A stretch of 64,000 nt of DNA from Rhodoblastus acidophilus (GTDB lineage: Bacteria > Pseudomonadota > Alphaproteobacteria > Rhizobiales > Beijerinckiaceae), in contig NZ_FYDG01000001.1 in the NCBI RefSeq assembly GCF_900187365.1, forward strand, positions 868,001-932,000, read 5' to 3'. Below, piece by piece: positions 47,265 through 57,800 of this stretch (the first letter of the stretch is position 1; every line of letters starts with the position of its first letter). The notes beneath the pieces are model-generated. The model saw nothing but the letters and a program-made list of their open reading frames with translations, made no database searches and was not told where the DNA came from. The translations under genes and the position numbers were made by a program.

Positions 47265-50200
47265 TCAGTCGAATTTCTCCTTGCGATGGTCGCGCGCCAG
47301 CAGAGAATAGACCGTGGGCGTGACGAACAACGTGAACAAGGTGCCGATGCTCATGCCGGCGGCGATGACGATGCCGATGGCGGCGCGGCTCTTGGCGCCG
47401 GCGCCGGCGGCGGTGATCAGCGGGATCACGCCGATCACCATCGCCGCCGTGGTCATCAGGATCGGGCGCAGGCGCACGCCGGCCGCATGCTCGATGGCCG
47501 CGCGCGGCGACAGGCCCTGCGTACGCTGCATATTGTTGGCGAAATCCACCATGAGGATGCCGTGCTTGGAAATCAGCCCGATCAGCGTCATCAGCCCGAT
47601 CTGGGTGTAGATGTTGATCGAGGCCGCGCCGAAGAAGCCGAGCACGTTGAGCGGCATCAGCGCGCCGAACATCGAAGTCGGCAGCGCGATCAGGATGATG
47701 ACGGGATCGCGGAAGCTTTCGAATTGCGCGGCCAGCACGAGGTAAATCACGATCAGCGAGAAGGCGAAGGCCAGCGCCAGCGTGTCGCCCTCCTGCACAT
47801 ATTGCCGGCTCTCGCCAAGGAAATCGTAGGTGTAGCCTTCGGGGAAGGTTTCGCCGGCCTTGGCTTTCAGGAAGTCGAGCGTCTCGCCCAGGGTGCGGCC
47901 GGGGAACGGCACGCCCGAGAGGGTGGCGGAATTCATTTGCTGGAAAGAGGTCAGCGCGTTGGGCTGAATTTTCTCGGTGATCTGCACCACGGTCGAGAGC
48001 GGGGTGAGCGCGCCCGAAGCCGTGCGCAACTGGTAGCGCGTCAGCCATTCCGCGCTCAGGCGGAAGTCGCGCGGGGCCTGCGGGATCACCTCGTAGGAGC
48101 GGCCGTAAAGGCTGAAGCGGTTGACATAATTGCCGCCGAGGAAGGTCGCGAGCGTCGCGCCGATGTCCTGCATGGAAATGCCGAGCGCATTGGCTTTTGA
48201 GGCGTCGATCTTTACTTCCAGTTGCGGCGTGTTGAATTTCAGATCGCCGTCGGTGAAGATGAACAGGCCGCTCTTGCGCGCCTCATCCTGCATGCGGTCG
48301 AGCACGCCGGACAGGGTCTGGAAGTCGCCCGCCGTGCGGATCACGAACTGAACCGGCGTTCCCCCGGTGCTGCCCGGCAGCGAGGGCAACGCAAAGGCCA
48401 CCACCTGTCCGCCGGGGATTTCCGCGAGTTTCGGCCCCAGCCCCTGCAGCACCTGCTTCTGACCGCGCTCGCGGTCGCCCCAGGGTTTCAGGATCATGCC
48501 CGCGATGCCCTGCGACACGCCCTGCGAGCCGTTGATGGCGAAGACATGGTCCTTTTCCGGCACGGTGTCGAGCACCCGCTTCAGATTGCCGGTGACCTGC
48601 TCCATATAGTCGAGATTGGCCGATTGCGGCGTTTTGACAATGGTCAGCAGGAAGCCCTGGTCCTCCTCGGGCGCCAGTTCGCGCGGGGTGGACGCGTAGA
48701 ACACGCCGGTGAGCGCCAGCGCCCCCACCAGCAACAGCAGAACGACCGGCCGATTGTCGAGCGCCCGGTGCAGCCGGCCCTCGTAGAGCACGCGCAGCTT
48801 TTCGAAGACGGCGTCGAGCCGTTCCGCCAGCCCCTTTTTGCCGCTGTCGCCGCGATGCGGCCGCAACAGCCGCGAGCACATCATCGGCGACAGCGTGAGC
48901 GCGATGAAGCCCGAGACCACCACGGAGCCGGCCAAGGTGAAGGCGAATTCCTTGAACAAGGCGCCCGACAGGCCGCCGACGAAGCCGATGGGCGCATAGA
49001 CCGCCGCCAGCGTGATGGTCATGGCGATGACCGGCAGCGCGATCTCACGGGCGCCTTTCAGCGCGGCGTCGATGGGCGTCATGCCCTCCTCGATGTGCCG
49101 GTAAATGTTCTCCACCACCACGATGGCGTCGTCCACCACCAGGCCGATGGCCAGCACGAAGGCGAGCAGGGTCAGCAGGTTGATGGAATAGCCCATCACC
49201 AGCATGATGAACATCACGCCGATCAGCGACAGCGGAATGGTGATGAGCGGAATCACCGTCGAGCGGATGTCGCCCAGGAACAGGAAAATGACGCAGACGA
49301 CGATCAGGACGGCTTCGATCAGGGTTTTCTGCACCTCATGGATCGAAGCGCGGATGAATTCGGTGGCGTCATAGGCGACAGCGGCCTTCAAGCCCGCCGG
49401 CAGGCCGGCCTGCAGATTGGGAAAGGCTTTGCGCACATCGGCGATGACGCTCAGGGGGTTGGCGGTGGGCGTGCCGTAAATGCCGATGAACACCGCCTTG
49501 AGGCCGTCGAACACGGCGGAGGAATCGACGCTCTCCGGCCCCAGTTCGATGCGCGCGACATCGCCGAGCCGCACCAGCGCGTCGCCGCGATTGAGCACGG
49601 TGAGCTGGGCGAACGCCCTGGCGTTGTCGAGCGAGGTCAGCGCGTCGATGGAGGTCTGGGTGTAGTCCGCCTTGATCTGGCCGGCGGCCGAGGTGAAATT
49701 GTTGGCGGTGAGCGCGGCGCGGATATCGGCGGCGGTGACCCCGCGCGCCGCCATCTTGTCGGGATCGAGCCAGACGCGCATGGCGAAATTCTGGCCGCCG
49801 AGAATTTGCGCGCTGGCGACGCCGTCAATGGTCTGCAAGGCGGGCTGAACCACGCGCGACAGGTAATCGGTGATCTGCGGCCCGGTGAGATCGGCCGAAT
49901 TGAACGACATGTACATCAGCGCCGTGCTTTCGCCGGCTTGTTTGACCACGACGGGATCCAGCGCCTCGCGCGGCAGCAGGTACTTGACCTGGTTCACCTT
50001 GGCCAGCACGTCGGTGACGGCGCGGTCGGCGTTGGCGTTGAGGCGCAGGTTGAGCGTGATCAGCGAGGTGTTCTGCTGCGAGTTCGACACCATGGTGTCG
50101 ACGCCCTCGGCGCTGGCCACCGCCTGCTCGATCGGGGTGGTGATGAATCCCTTGACCACGTCGGCGTTGGCGCCGGGATAGCTGGTGGTGATGGTGATGG

Positions 50201-50333
50201 TGGCCGAGGACAGGTTCGGATATTGCCGAATCTGCATCTGGAAGCCGGCCTGCGCGCCGACCAGCAGGATCAGCAGGCTGACCACGCTCGCCAGCACCGG
50301 GCGGCGGATGAAAAGATCGGTGAAGGCGCCCAT
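47265..50333 (-). CDS. RND efflux permease (HAE1/AcrB type)
   Basis: A 1022-residue inner-membrane multidrug exporter. It starts MGAFTDLFIRRPVLASVVSLLILLVG, the MexB/AcrB-like N-terminus, has GLVVDDAIVVVENIYRHIEEG (proton-relay Asp pair) near residue 400, and the second half motifs GAASINIYTQIGLMTLIGLISKHGILMVDFANN. It is downstream of and 13 bases from its adaptor gene. No outer-membrane factor is visible. It is a different subfamily from the permease at 25367, as judged by the N-terminus and loop sequences. Confidence 0.93.
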   Translation of the reverse strand: MGAFTDLFIRRPVLASVVSLLILLVGAQAGFQMQIRQYPNLSSATITITTSYPGANADVVKGFITTPIEQAVASAEGVDTMVSNSQQNTSLITLNLRLNANADRAVTDVLAKVNQVKYLLPREALDPVVVKQAGESTALMYMSFNSADLTGPQITDYLSRVVQPALQTIDGVASAQILGGQNFAMRVWLDPDKMAARGVTAADIRAALTANNFTSAAGQIKADYTQTSIDALTSLDNARAFAQLTVLNRGDALVRLGDVARIELGPESVDSSAVFDGLKAVFIGIYGTPTANPLSVIADVRKAFPNLQAGLPAGLKAAVAYDATEFIRASIHEVQKTLIEAVLIVVCVIFLFLGDIRSTVIPLITIPLSLIGVMFIMLVMGYSINLLTLLAFVLAIGLVVDDAIVVVENIYRHIEEGMTPIDAALKGAREIALPVIAMTITLAAVYAPIGFVGGLSGALFKEFAFTLAGSVVVSGFIALTLSPMMCSRLLRPHRGDSGKKGLAERLDAVFEKLRVLYEGRLHRALDNRPVVLLLLVGALALTGVFYASTPRELAPEEDQGFLLTIVKTPQSANLDYMEQVTGNLKRVLDTVPEKDHVFAINGSQGVSQGIAGMILKPWGDRERGQKQVLQGLGPKLAEIPGGQVVAFALPSLPGSTGGTPVQFVIRTAGDFQTLSGVLDRMQDEARKSGLFIFTDGDLKFNTPQLEVKIDASKANALGISMQDIGATLATFLGGNYVNRFSLYGRSYEVIPQAPRDFRLSAEWLTRYQLRTASGALTPLSTVVQITEKIQPNALTSFQQMNSATLSGVPFPGRTLGETLDFLKAKAGETFPEGYTYDFLGESRQYVQEGDTLALAFAFSLIVIYLVLAAQFESFRDPVIILIALPTSMFGALMPLNVLGFFGAASINIYTQIGLMTLIGLISKHGILMVDFANNMQRTQGLSPRAAIEHAAGVRLRPILMTTAAMVIGVIPLITAAGAGAKSRAAIGIVIAAGMSIGTLFTLFVTPTVYSLLARDHRKEKFD

Positions 50334-50346
50334 GTGTCAGCGCCCC

Positions 50347-51483
50347 TTATTGCAACGGTCGCGGATTTTGCGGCGGCAGGCCCGTATCGGGCTCGATTTT
50401 CACCGCCGCATTCGGCTGCAGCTTGATCTGGCCCTGCGTGACCACCTTTTCGCCGGACTTGACGCCCTCCTGCAGCGCGACGCGCTCGCCGCGCGTTTCG
50501 CCGAGCCGCACGAAGCGCCGCTCGGCGTGCAGCGGCCCGTCAAATCCCTTTTGCGCGTCGTCAGGCGCCACGACGTAAACCGAGTCGCCATAAAGCGAAT
50601 AGGAGATCGCCGTGCGCGGCAGGGTCACGGAATCGCGCGACTTGCCGGCTTCGACATCGACATTGGCGAACATGCCCGGCAGAATTTTCTTGTCGGGATT
50701 GGCCATTTCCGCCCGCACCAGCAGCGTGCGGGTGTCGCGGTCGACGCGGGCGTCGAGATTGACGATCTTGCCGGACACCTTGATTCCGCCGAGCAGATCG
50801 ACCTGCGCCGTGACCGTCTGGCCCAGCGCCAGATCGCCAAAAAACTGCTCGGGCGCCTGAAAGTCGATATAGATCGGATCGAGCTGCTGCAGGCTGATCA
50901 GGGCGGCGCCGGCGGCGACATATTGGCCGACGTCGACCTTGCGGATGCCGACCCGGCCCGAAAAGGGCGCGGTGATGGTTTTCTGGGCGATGATGACCTT
51001 GGCGCGCTCGACCGCCGCGGCGGCGGTGTCGCGGGCCGCGACCGCCGCGTCGAGATTGGACTGGGAGGCGACGCCGCGCGCCGTCAGCGACTGCTGGCGC
51101 TGATAGGCGATTTCGGCGTTTTTCAGCGTGGCGGCGTTGGATTTCAGGTCGGCCTGCTCGCTGGCGTCGTCGATCCGGAACAGCAGATCGCCCTGGCGCA
51201 CATCCTGGCCGTTTTTGACCGCCACCTCGGCGATGATCCCCGCCAACTGCCCGGCGGCGTCGATGCCCGGCACCGACTTGAACGTGCCGATGGCGGCAAG
51301 GCGCGGCGTCCAGCTCTCCGGGCGCGCCTCCTCAACCGACACGCCGTTGACCGGGCGCGGCGCCGACATGAAGCCGGCGATCATCGCCGGCTTGACCTTG
51401 AACTGCACGTAAGACAGCCCGCCGATCACGACGGCCAGCACGACGAAGGTGATGGTGAAAGATTTTGCGCGCATGGCTTCCAT
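50347..51483 (-). CDS. RND efflux periplasmic adaptor
   Basis: About 378 residues, with an N-terminal membrane/signal segment (FTITFVVLAVVIGGLSYV), a lipoyl/coiled-coil/lipoyl layout (GQLAGIIAEVAVKNGQDVRQGDLLFRIDD; AKVIIAQKTITAPFSGRVGIRKVDVGQYVAAGAALI) and a C-terminal barrel. The start is uncertain: ATG codons at 51483 and 51474 are both in frame without a good ribosome site, and the frame is open to 51534. Together with the permease it makes an operon of adaptor then pump. Confidence 0.88.
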   Translation of the reverse strand: MEAMRAKSFTITFVVLAVVIGGLSYVQFKVKPAMIAGFMSAPRPVNGVSVEEARPESWTPRLAAIGTFKSVPGIDAAGQLAGIIAEVAVKNGQDVRQGDLLFRIDDASEQADLKSNAATLKNAEIAYQRQQSLTARGVASQSNLDAAVAARDTAAAAVERAKVIIAQKTITAPFSGRVGIRKVDVGQYVAAGAALISLQQLDPIYIDFQAPEQFFGDLALGQTVTAQVDLLGGIKVSGKIVNLDARVDRDTRTLLVRAEMANPDKKILPGMFANVDVEAGKSRDSVTLPRTAISYSLYGDSVYVVAPDDAQKGFDGPLHAERRFVRLGETRGERVALQEGVKSGEKVVTQGQIKLQPNAAVKIEPDTGLPPQNPRPLQ

Positions 51484-51613
51484 TTGAATCCGCAAGGCTA
51501 GCGCGTATGTAAGGAGATGTGCGCGCGCTGGCAATGCGTTTCCGCCGCTGGACGCCGCCTCGCTTTCGCCTGAGTTTGGCTATTGTTGAAGCTTGGTGAA
51601 GGGAGCGCGAATC

Positions 51614-52264
51614 GTGACGCCACGGCTTTTGACGACAGGTCTCGTGTTCGCGCCGATGCTGGCGGGCCTTGTGGCCCCGGCGGCGGCGCATCCCCATGTC
51701 TGGATCGCCGCGCGCGAGGAACTGCTGTTCGATCCGCAAGGCGAGATCGCCGCGATCCGCCACATCTGGACCTTCGACGAAATGTATTCCGCCTTCGCCG
51801 TGCAGGGCCTGGGCAAGGACGGCCAGCCGCCGACGCGCGAGGAGCTGGCCCCGCTGGCCAAGACCAATGTCGAATCGCTGGCGGAGTTCCAGTATTTCAC
51901 CGCCGCCAAGACCGGCCCGCATTATCACGAATTCGGCGAGCCCCGGGATTACGGGCTGGAGGCCGACGCCAACAGGATCGTCACGCTGCGCTTCACCCTG
52001 CCGCTGAAAACTCCGGTCTCTCCCAAAAAGCCTTTTACTTTCATGGTCTATGACCCCACCTATTTCGTGGATATCGAGCTGGAGAAACACGACCCGGTGA
52101 TCCTGAAGGACGCGCCCGCCGGCTGCTCCATGACCACGATCAAGCCGGAGCCGCTCACCGCGTCCGACCAGGGCAAGCTCAGCGAAAGTTATTTGTCCGG
52201 CCTGGCGCCTGGGCAGGATTTCGGCGTCAAGCTGGCGACGCGCACGCTGGTGGCCTGCCCGTGA
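51614..52264 (+). CDS. DUF1007 periplasmic protein, partner of NicO-type transporter
   Basis: A 216-residue exported protein with a signal peptide (LLTTGLVFAPMLAGLVAPAAA) followed by the DUF1007 hallmark HPHVWI and later FDEMYSAFAVQGLG. GGGAG eight bases ahead supports the GTG at 51614 rather than those at 51593-51596. The start of the next gene overlaps it by four bases (GTGA). DUF1007 is regularly fused or coupled to NicO-family Ni/Co permeases, which this context matches; it is presumed to present metal to the transporter. Confidence 0.85.
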   Translation: MTPRLLTTGLVFAPMLAGLVAPAAAHPHVWIAAREELLFDPQGEIAAIRHIWTFDEMYSAFAVQGLGKDGQPPTREELAPLAKTNVESLAEFQYFTAAKTGPHYHEFGEPRDYGLEADANRIVTLRFTLPLKTPVSPKKPFTFMVYDPTYFVDIELEKHDPVILKDAPAGCSMTTIKPEPLTASDQGKLSESYLSGLAPGQDFGVKLATRTLVACP

Positions 52265-53226
52265 GGCGGCTCGCCGGGATCGCCGCCCTGCTGGCCGCCA
52301 GCCCCGCGCTGGCCGATGTCGCGCGGAAAAATCCGTTTTCGCTCGGCGTCAACGAGGGATCGGTCGGCGAGGTCGGCCGGTTCGGCCTGTGGCTGCTGCG
52401 CCAGCAGGCGGAATTCTACCAGCTGTTGCGCGGCGGGGTCGAGGCGGCGGCGCAGAACCCGTCCGCCCTGGCGTCGCTGGCGGGCGCCGCCTTCGTTTAT
52501 GGCGTGTTCCATGCGGCCGGCCCCGGCCATGGCAAGGCGGTGATCTCCTCCTACATGCTGGCCAACGAGCGGGCGATGAAGCGCGGGGTCGTCCTGTCCT
52601 TCCTCGCCGCCGGCTGGCAGGGGCTCGTCGCCATCGCGCTGGTGGGCGTCGCCACGCTGCTGCTGGGCGCGACGGCGCAGAGCATGACCGCCGCCATGGG
52701 CTGGATCGAAAAAGCCGCCTTCGCGGCCATCGCCGGCTTCGGCGGCTGGCTGCTGTGGCGCAAGGGCGCGGCCTTTGTCGCGGCGCTGCGGCCGCCGCCG
52801 CCGGTCAGCTCGCGCTTCACATGCGACGACGGCAAAGGCCCCCACCCTGCCGATTGCCCGCATTGCGTCGCGCCCGATCCGAAACGGCTGGGCCAGGATT
52901 TCTCATGGCGGCAGGGCGCGGCCACCGTGCTGGCGGCGGGATCGCGCCCCTGTTCCGGCGCGATCCTGGCGCTGGTGTTTTCCTCGGCGCTGCACGCCTT
53001 CCCGGTCGGCGTCTGGGCGACGCTCGCCATGGCCATGGGAACGGCGTTAACCACCGCGGGCCTCGCCGCCGCCGCCGTTCTGTTCAAATCCGGCATGACG
53101 CGGCTGCTCGGCGCCCGCACGCGGCGCGCGGAACTGTTCGCGCGGGGCCTTGAGGCGCTGGCGGCGCTGGCGGTGCTGCTGCTCGGCCTTTCGCTGCTGC
53201 TGGGGCTTTGGGCGTCGGGCGGCTGA
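52261..53226 (+). CDS. NicO-family nickel/cobalt permease (RcnA/HoxN-like group)
   Basis: A 321-residue inner-membrane transporter with about six segments. It has FHAAGPGHGKAVISSYMLA (His and Gly metal-binding pattern of the NicO family) and GSRPCSGAILALVF. A mid-protein loop rich in Cys/His/Asp (FTCDDGKGPHPADCPHCVAPD) may bind metal. It could import or export Ni2+/Co2+; direction is not evident. It starts with GTG overlapping the DUF1007 stop. No riboswitch precedes the pair. Confidence 0.85.
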   Translation: MRRLAGIAALLAASPALADVARKNPFSLGVNEGSVGEVGRFGLWLLRQQAEFYQLLRGGVEAAAQNPSALASLAGAAFVYGVFHAAGPGHGKAVISSYMLANERAMKRGVVLSFLAAGWQGLVAIALVGVATLLLGATAQSMTAAMGWIEKAAFAAIAGFGGWLLWRKGAAFVAALRPPPPVSSRFTCDDGKGPHPADCPHCVAPDPKRLGQDFSWRQGAATVLAAGSRPCSGAILALVFSSALHAFPVGVWATLAMAMGTALTTAGLAAAAVLFKSGMTRLLGARTRRAELFARGLEALAALAVLLLGLSLLLGLWASGG

Positions 53227-53317
53227 CCCGATGTCAGGTGAATAGCGCCCGTCGGATCAAAGGTATAAATGTCGCATGCAGGCGCGAGCTTCGCGCCATT
53301 GTGGAAGGAGGCCGGCA

Positions 53318-54334
53318 ATGAACGCGATCCACGCCAGTTTCGAGGGCAAACGAGTTCGCGACGCGATGAAATCGCCGGCCGTCTCGGTGAGGCCGGAGGA
53401 TTCCGCCCGCCACGCCGCCGAAATCATGATCCAGCTGCGGGTCAGCGGCCTGCCGGTGGTCGACGCCGAGAACCGGCCGGTCGGCGTGGTGAGCGAGACC
53501 GATTTCCGCTATGGCGACGAGGCGGAGCGCGCCCGGCAGCGCGACGCCTGGGTGCGGTACATTTCCGAGGGTCAGGAGATGTCCGGCGCCTATCTCGAAG
53601 CGCTGGAGCGCGAGGCCGGCCAGGTCAAGCGCATCATGGCCTCGCCCGCGATCTGCATCGACGAGGACGCCAGCCTGATCGAGGCCGCCGAACTGCTGGC
53701 GCGGCATCGCATCCGCCGTCTCGTGGCGGTTCGCGACGGCAAGGTGGCCGGCGTCATCACCCGCGCCAGCCTGTTGCGTTTTTTCGCGCCGGACCGCCCG
53801 AAGGCGCGGCCGCTGCCGACCCCGGACGAATTCGAGGAGGCTATTGAGGCGGCGGGCCTGCCGCCCGCGCCGCCGCCAGCCGACGCGCCGCACATCGAGG
53901 GCGTGGCCAGCGCCGCCGAACTGAAGAAACTCGTCGGCGATTTCGAGCGCCACAAAGTGGAGATGAAAGCGGATGTCGCCCGCCAGGCCAAAGCCAAACG
54001 CGATGAGGCGGTCAAGCACATGCTGCGCGCCAAATTCACCAATGCGGAAATGACGAGCCTGCTGTCGCAAGCGGTAGAGGCGGCGCGCAACGGCGAAGCG
54101 AGTTGCGTCGCCCTGACCTTCCCCGCCGCGCTCTGCACCGATGGCGGCCGCACCATCAACCTGCCCTCGCCGGACTGGCCGGCGAGCTTGCGCGGCAAGG
54201 CCGCCGATTTCTTCCTGCGCTGGGAGAAGGAGCTGAAGCCGCTCGGCTATGCGCTTTCCGCGCGGATCGCCACCTTCCCGGACGGGTTTCCGGGCGACGC
54301 CGAACTGTCGCTGGTCTGGGGCCGCGAGGGATGA
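53318..54334 (+). CDS. CBS-domain protein with an unrecognised C-terminal domain
   Basis: 338 residues. Two CBS motifs form a Bateman pair: residues about 10-62 (RVRDAMKSPAVSVRPEDSARHAAEIMIQLRVSGLPVVD) and about 105-160 (VKRIMASPAICIDEDASLIEAAELLARHRIRRLVAV), separated by an acidic helix. Then a Pro-rich linker and a C-terminal region of about 130 residues (ELKKLVGDFERHKVEMKADVARQAKAKRDEAVKHML ... ) that I do not recognise. CBS pairs bind adenine nucleotides. The ATG at 53318 has GGAAGGAGG upstream. Confidence 0.75.
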   Translation: MNAIHASFEGKRVRDAMKSPAVSVRPEDSARHAAEIMIQLRVSGLPVVDAENRPVGVVSETDFRYGDEAERARQRDAWVRYISEGQEMSGAYLEALEREAGQVKRIMASPAICIDEDASLIEAAELLARHRIRRLVAVRDGKVAGVITRASLLRFFAPDRPKARPLPTPDEFEEAIEAAGLPPAPPPADAPHIEGVASAAELKKLVGDFERHKVEMKADVARQAKAKRDEAVKHMLRAKFTNAEMTSLLSQAVEAARNGEASCVALTFPAALCTDGGRTINLPSPDWPASLRGKAADFFLRWEKELKPLGYALSARIATFPDGFPGDAELSLVWGREG

Positions 54335-54355
54335 TCCCCCGCGACCTTTTTTAAA

Positions 54356-54808
54356 TCAATAACACACGCGGTAGGTGCGGACGCGCCAACCATAGGGCGT
54401 ATAGACGCGCTTGCGCCTGAGCACGCAGTCTTCTTCCTCGTAGCCGTAGGACGGATAGGCGTAGACCGGCGCGTCCCAGCCCCAATAGGGGCGGTAACCC
54501 CAGCCGCCATGCCGCCAGCCGCCATGATGGCCATGCCAACCGCCGTAATTACCGCCGCCGCCGTAATAGCCTCCGCCACGGGGCCCCCCGCCGACGCCAG
54601 CGAAACCGCCGCCACCGCCGCCGCGACCCGCGAAGCCTCCACCGCCGCCGCCCGCAAAGCCGCCGCCGCCCACGAAGCCGCCGCCACCGCCGCCTCCGCC
54701 TCCGCCGACGCCCGCAAAGCCGCCGCCCGCCGAAGCGGAACTGGCGAAGGCTAGAGCTGAAGCCGCTACGGCCGAGGCCGCCGCGATCTTGATGAAAGTT
54801 GACGCCAT
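54356..54808 (-). CDS. Glycine-rich exported protein
   Basis: A 150-residue secreted protein: signal peptide MASTFIKIAAASAVAASALAFASSASA, a low-complexity GGGFAG/GGG repeat region (about 28-90), and an aromatic Tyr/Trp/Gly tail with two cysteines ending RVRTYRVCY. The tail resembles Hyphomicrobiales small exported proteins with YR..R.C termini. AGGAG precedes the ATG at 54808. The function is unknown; low complexity suggests a flexible surface or envelope role. Confidence 0.72.
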   Translation of the reverse strand: MASTFIKIAAASAVAASALAFASSASAGGGFAGVGGGGGGGGGGFVGGGGFAGGGGGGFAGRGGGGGGFAGVGGGPRGGGYYGGGGNYGGWHGHHGGWRHGGWGYRPYWGWDAPVYAYPSYGYEEEDCVLRRKRVYTPYGWRVRTYRVCY

Positions 54809-54881
54809 GGCGCTCACTCCTCTTTTCGCGGCCGAACTTACGCCCTTCAGACCTGAACTCAACATGAACTTGGCGGCAAGC

Positions 54882-57800
54882 TTACGCGGCCGCGGCCATT
54901 TCCGCCGCCATTCGGTCCACCGCGGGATAGTCGATCTTGCCCGAACCGAGCAGGGGAATGGCTTCGACCACCACCACCTGCGCCGGCAGCATCAGTTCGG
55001 TCGCGCCCATGCCCTTGGCGAAGGGAATGAAATCGCTGCGGTTGGCGTTGGCCGCCTCGGTGAACAGAATCAGCTTCTCGCCCTTCCGCGGGTCGGGCTG
55101 CGTCACCACGGCCAGTTTCGAATCGGGCCAGAAGGCGCTCGCCAGGGCCTCGACCGCCGCCAGCGAGATCATCTCGCCGCCGATCTTGGCGAAGCGCTTG
55201 GCGCGGCCCTTGATGGCGACGAAACCCTGGTCGTCGATGGTCACGATATCGCCGGTGTCGTGCCAGCCGTCCCGGGGCGGCTCCATCACGCCGGGATCTT
55301 CTGCGCGCAGATAGCCCATCATGATATTGGGGCCGCGCACATGCAGGCGTCCGCCTTCGGCGATCCCCGGCACCGGCTCCAGCCGGGCCTCGATGCCCGG
55401 CAGCAACCGGCCGACCGTGCCGAACTTGTTGAACATGGGCGTGTTCAGGCCGAGCACCGGCGCGCATTCGGTGACGCCGTAGCCTTCCAGAATCCGCAGG
55501 CCGAACTTCTCGTCATAGGCCTTGCGCGTCGCCTCCTTCACCGGCTCCGCGCCGGCGATCACATAGCGCAGCGAACGGAAATCGTAGGGGTGGGCGGAGC
55601 GGGCGTAACCGGCGAGCAGCGTGTCCGTGCCGAACAGGATGGTGGCGTTGCAGGCGTAAACCAGTTCCGGGATGATGCGGTAGTGCAGCGGCGAGGGATA
55701 GAGGTAGAGCTGCACGCCCGACACCAGCGGCAGCAGCATGCCCGCCGTCAGGCCGAAGGAATGGAACACCGGCAGGATGTTGAAGGCGCGGTCCTGCGGG
55801 CCGAAATCGATGCGCGCCGCCGCCTGGGCCACATTGCACAGGATGTTCTTGTGCGACAGCATCACCCCTTTGGGCGCGCCTTCCGAGCCTGACGTGAACA
55901 GGATGGCGGCGCATTTTTCCGGGTCGCTGGCGTGGATCGGCGTCCCGGCCCGGAGCGCGCCGCGCAGCTTGTCGAGCGCTGAAACCGTCGCCTTGACGTC
56001 TTCAAGATAGATGAACTCGACCTTCTCGCCGACCCTGTCGACCAAAGGCTGCAGATTGGCTTTTTCGATGAAGCCGCGCGAGGTGACGATGCGCGTCACC
56101 TTGGCCGCCGCGCAGGCGGCGAGAATATTGGCCGGACCGGCGGTGAAATTGATCATGGCCGGGGGATGGTTGGCCGAACTCAGGCCGAGCACGGCCAAAG
56201 CCGCCGCATTGGAATTGGGCAGCATCAGCCCGAGCGGCGCGCCGGGCTCGGCGAAGCCGTCGAGCTTCTCGCCGACGACACGGGCGCCGATCAGCAGCTT
56301 GCGATAGGTCAGCGCGCCGCTGACCGGGTCCTCCACCGCCACCCGGCCCATGCCGAATTTCTGCGCGGCGTCGACCACGGATTCGAAAATGGTCTTGCGG
56401 CTGTCCGTGGTGCGGAAGACCAGATCGGACATCACCTGATACAGCGCCGCGCCTGCGGCCATTCGCCGCGCCTTGCCGCGTAACTTTTCGTCAACCTTCA
56501 GCTCGACCGGCTCCAGCACGGTGACTCGCACTTTCCGGAGCCAGCGCCGCGGCGCCTGCTCGCGCGACAGCCGGGAAAAGGCCGTGCTCTCCAGTCCGTC
56601 GAGGCGCACCGGAACGACTTTCACGCCGGATTTCTCCGCGATCATGCCGGCGCCGTCATAGACCTTCATCAGCGACCCCGTGACGGTGAGCCGTCCTTCG
56701 GGGAAGATCACCATGCTGGCGCCGTCGCGCACCTCCTGAATCAGGCCGCGTGTCGCCAAAGGCTTTGTCGGATCAAGCGCATAGGTGCGGGCGAAGCGCA
56801 GGAACGGCTTGATCCACCACACCTTTGCGATCTGCGAATCGATGGCGAACACCGCCTTGCCGTCAAGCAGGGAGAAGGCGAGCGGCGCATCGAGAAAACT
56901 GACATGGTTCAACGCCACGATACAGTTCGGCCCCGCCTTGGCCAAATTTTCGCGCCCCACCACCTCCAGGCGATAGAAGGCGCGAAACACAATGGAGAGC
57001 AGGTCGCTGAGGGGATTGGTCGGCAAGGTCTTGAACATCCAGATGGCCGAAACAGCACAGGCTGCGCCCATTAGCGCAAACAGGCCGGAAAAGCCAAGAC
57101 CCGCCGCCTGCAACGCCGCGACCGCCACGGCGCCGAGAACCATGAAGGCGGCGTTGAGCACATTGACGGCGGCGACCACCCGCGCCCTCTTGTCCGGGTC
57201 GGCCCAGGCCTGGGCGGCGGAAAAACTCGGCACCGCCAGCACGCCGCCGGCGAAAGCCAGGCCGCACAGATCGACGCCTACGCGCCACGCCAGGGCATGG
57301 CCGAAGAAATCGCCGTCCGGCGCGATCGGCGCGACGCCGCGCAGGGCCAGCGCCAGTTCGAGCGAGGAAAAGCCCATGGCCAAAGCCGCGACCGGCGCTG
57401 GCAGCAGTACGATGCGGCCGGCGCAGAGGAAGGCGCCGAGGCCCGAGCCGAGCGCGACCGCCACAGCGAAGGCCGCGAGATAATAGGAGACGGCCATCTC
57501 GTCGCCGCCGAGCTGCATCTTCACCAGCGGCGGCAACAGGGACAGGGCGATGGCGCCGAACATCCAGAACAGGCTGACCATCACGCCCACCCGCCACAGG
57601 CGGCTGTCGCCCCACAGGCCCGAGATCAGATGCCCGGTCGAACGGAAGATGTTCTTCTCGACCTTCAGATTGGGCGCGGCCTCGCCGGTTTTCGGTATGA
57701 ACAGGCTGGCGATGTAGCAGGCGGCGGCGATGCCAAGCATGGCGATCGCGAAATTCGCGGGATCGCCGCCGCCCCGGGAGGCGAAACCGCCGGCGAGCGT

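Noticed and set aside
47249..47266. Hairpin ggcggcg/cgccgcc at the end of the RND permease gene
   Set aside because: Seven pairs and no T-run; such GC repeats arise by chance in this base composition and it overlaps the stop codon.
48222..50426. A 734-codon open frame on the plus strand
   Set aside because: Antisense to the RND permease; His/Gln/Asp-rich composition with no recognisable motif.
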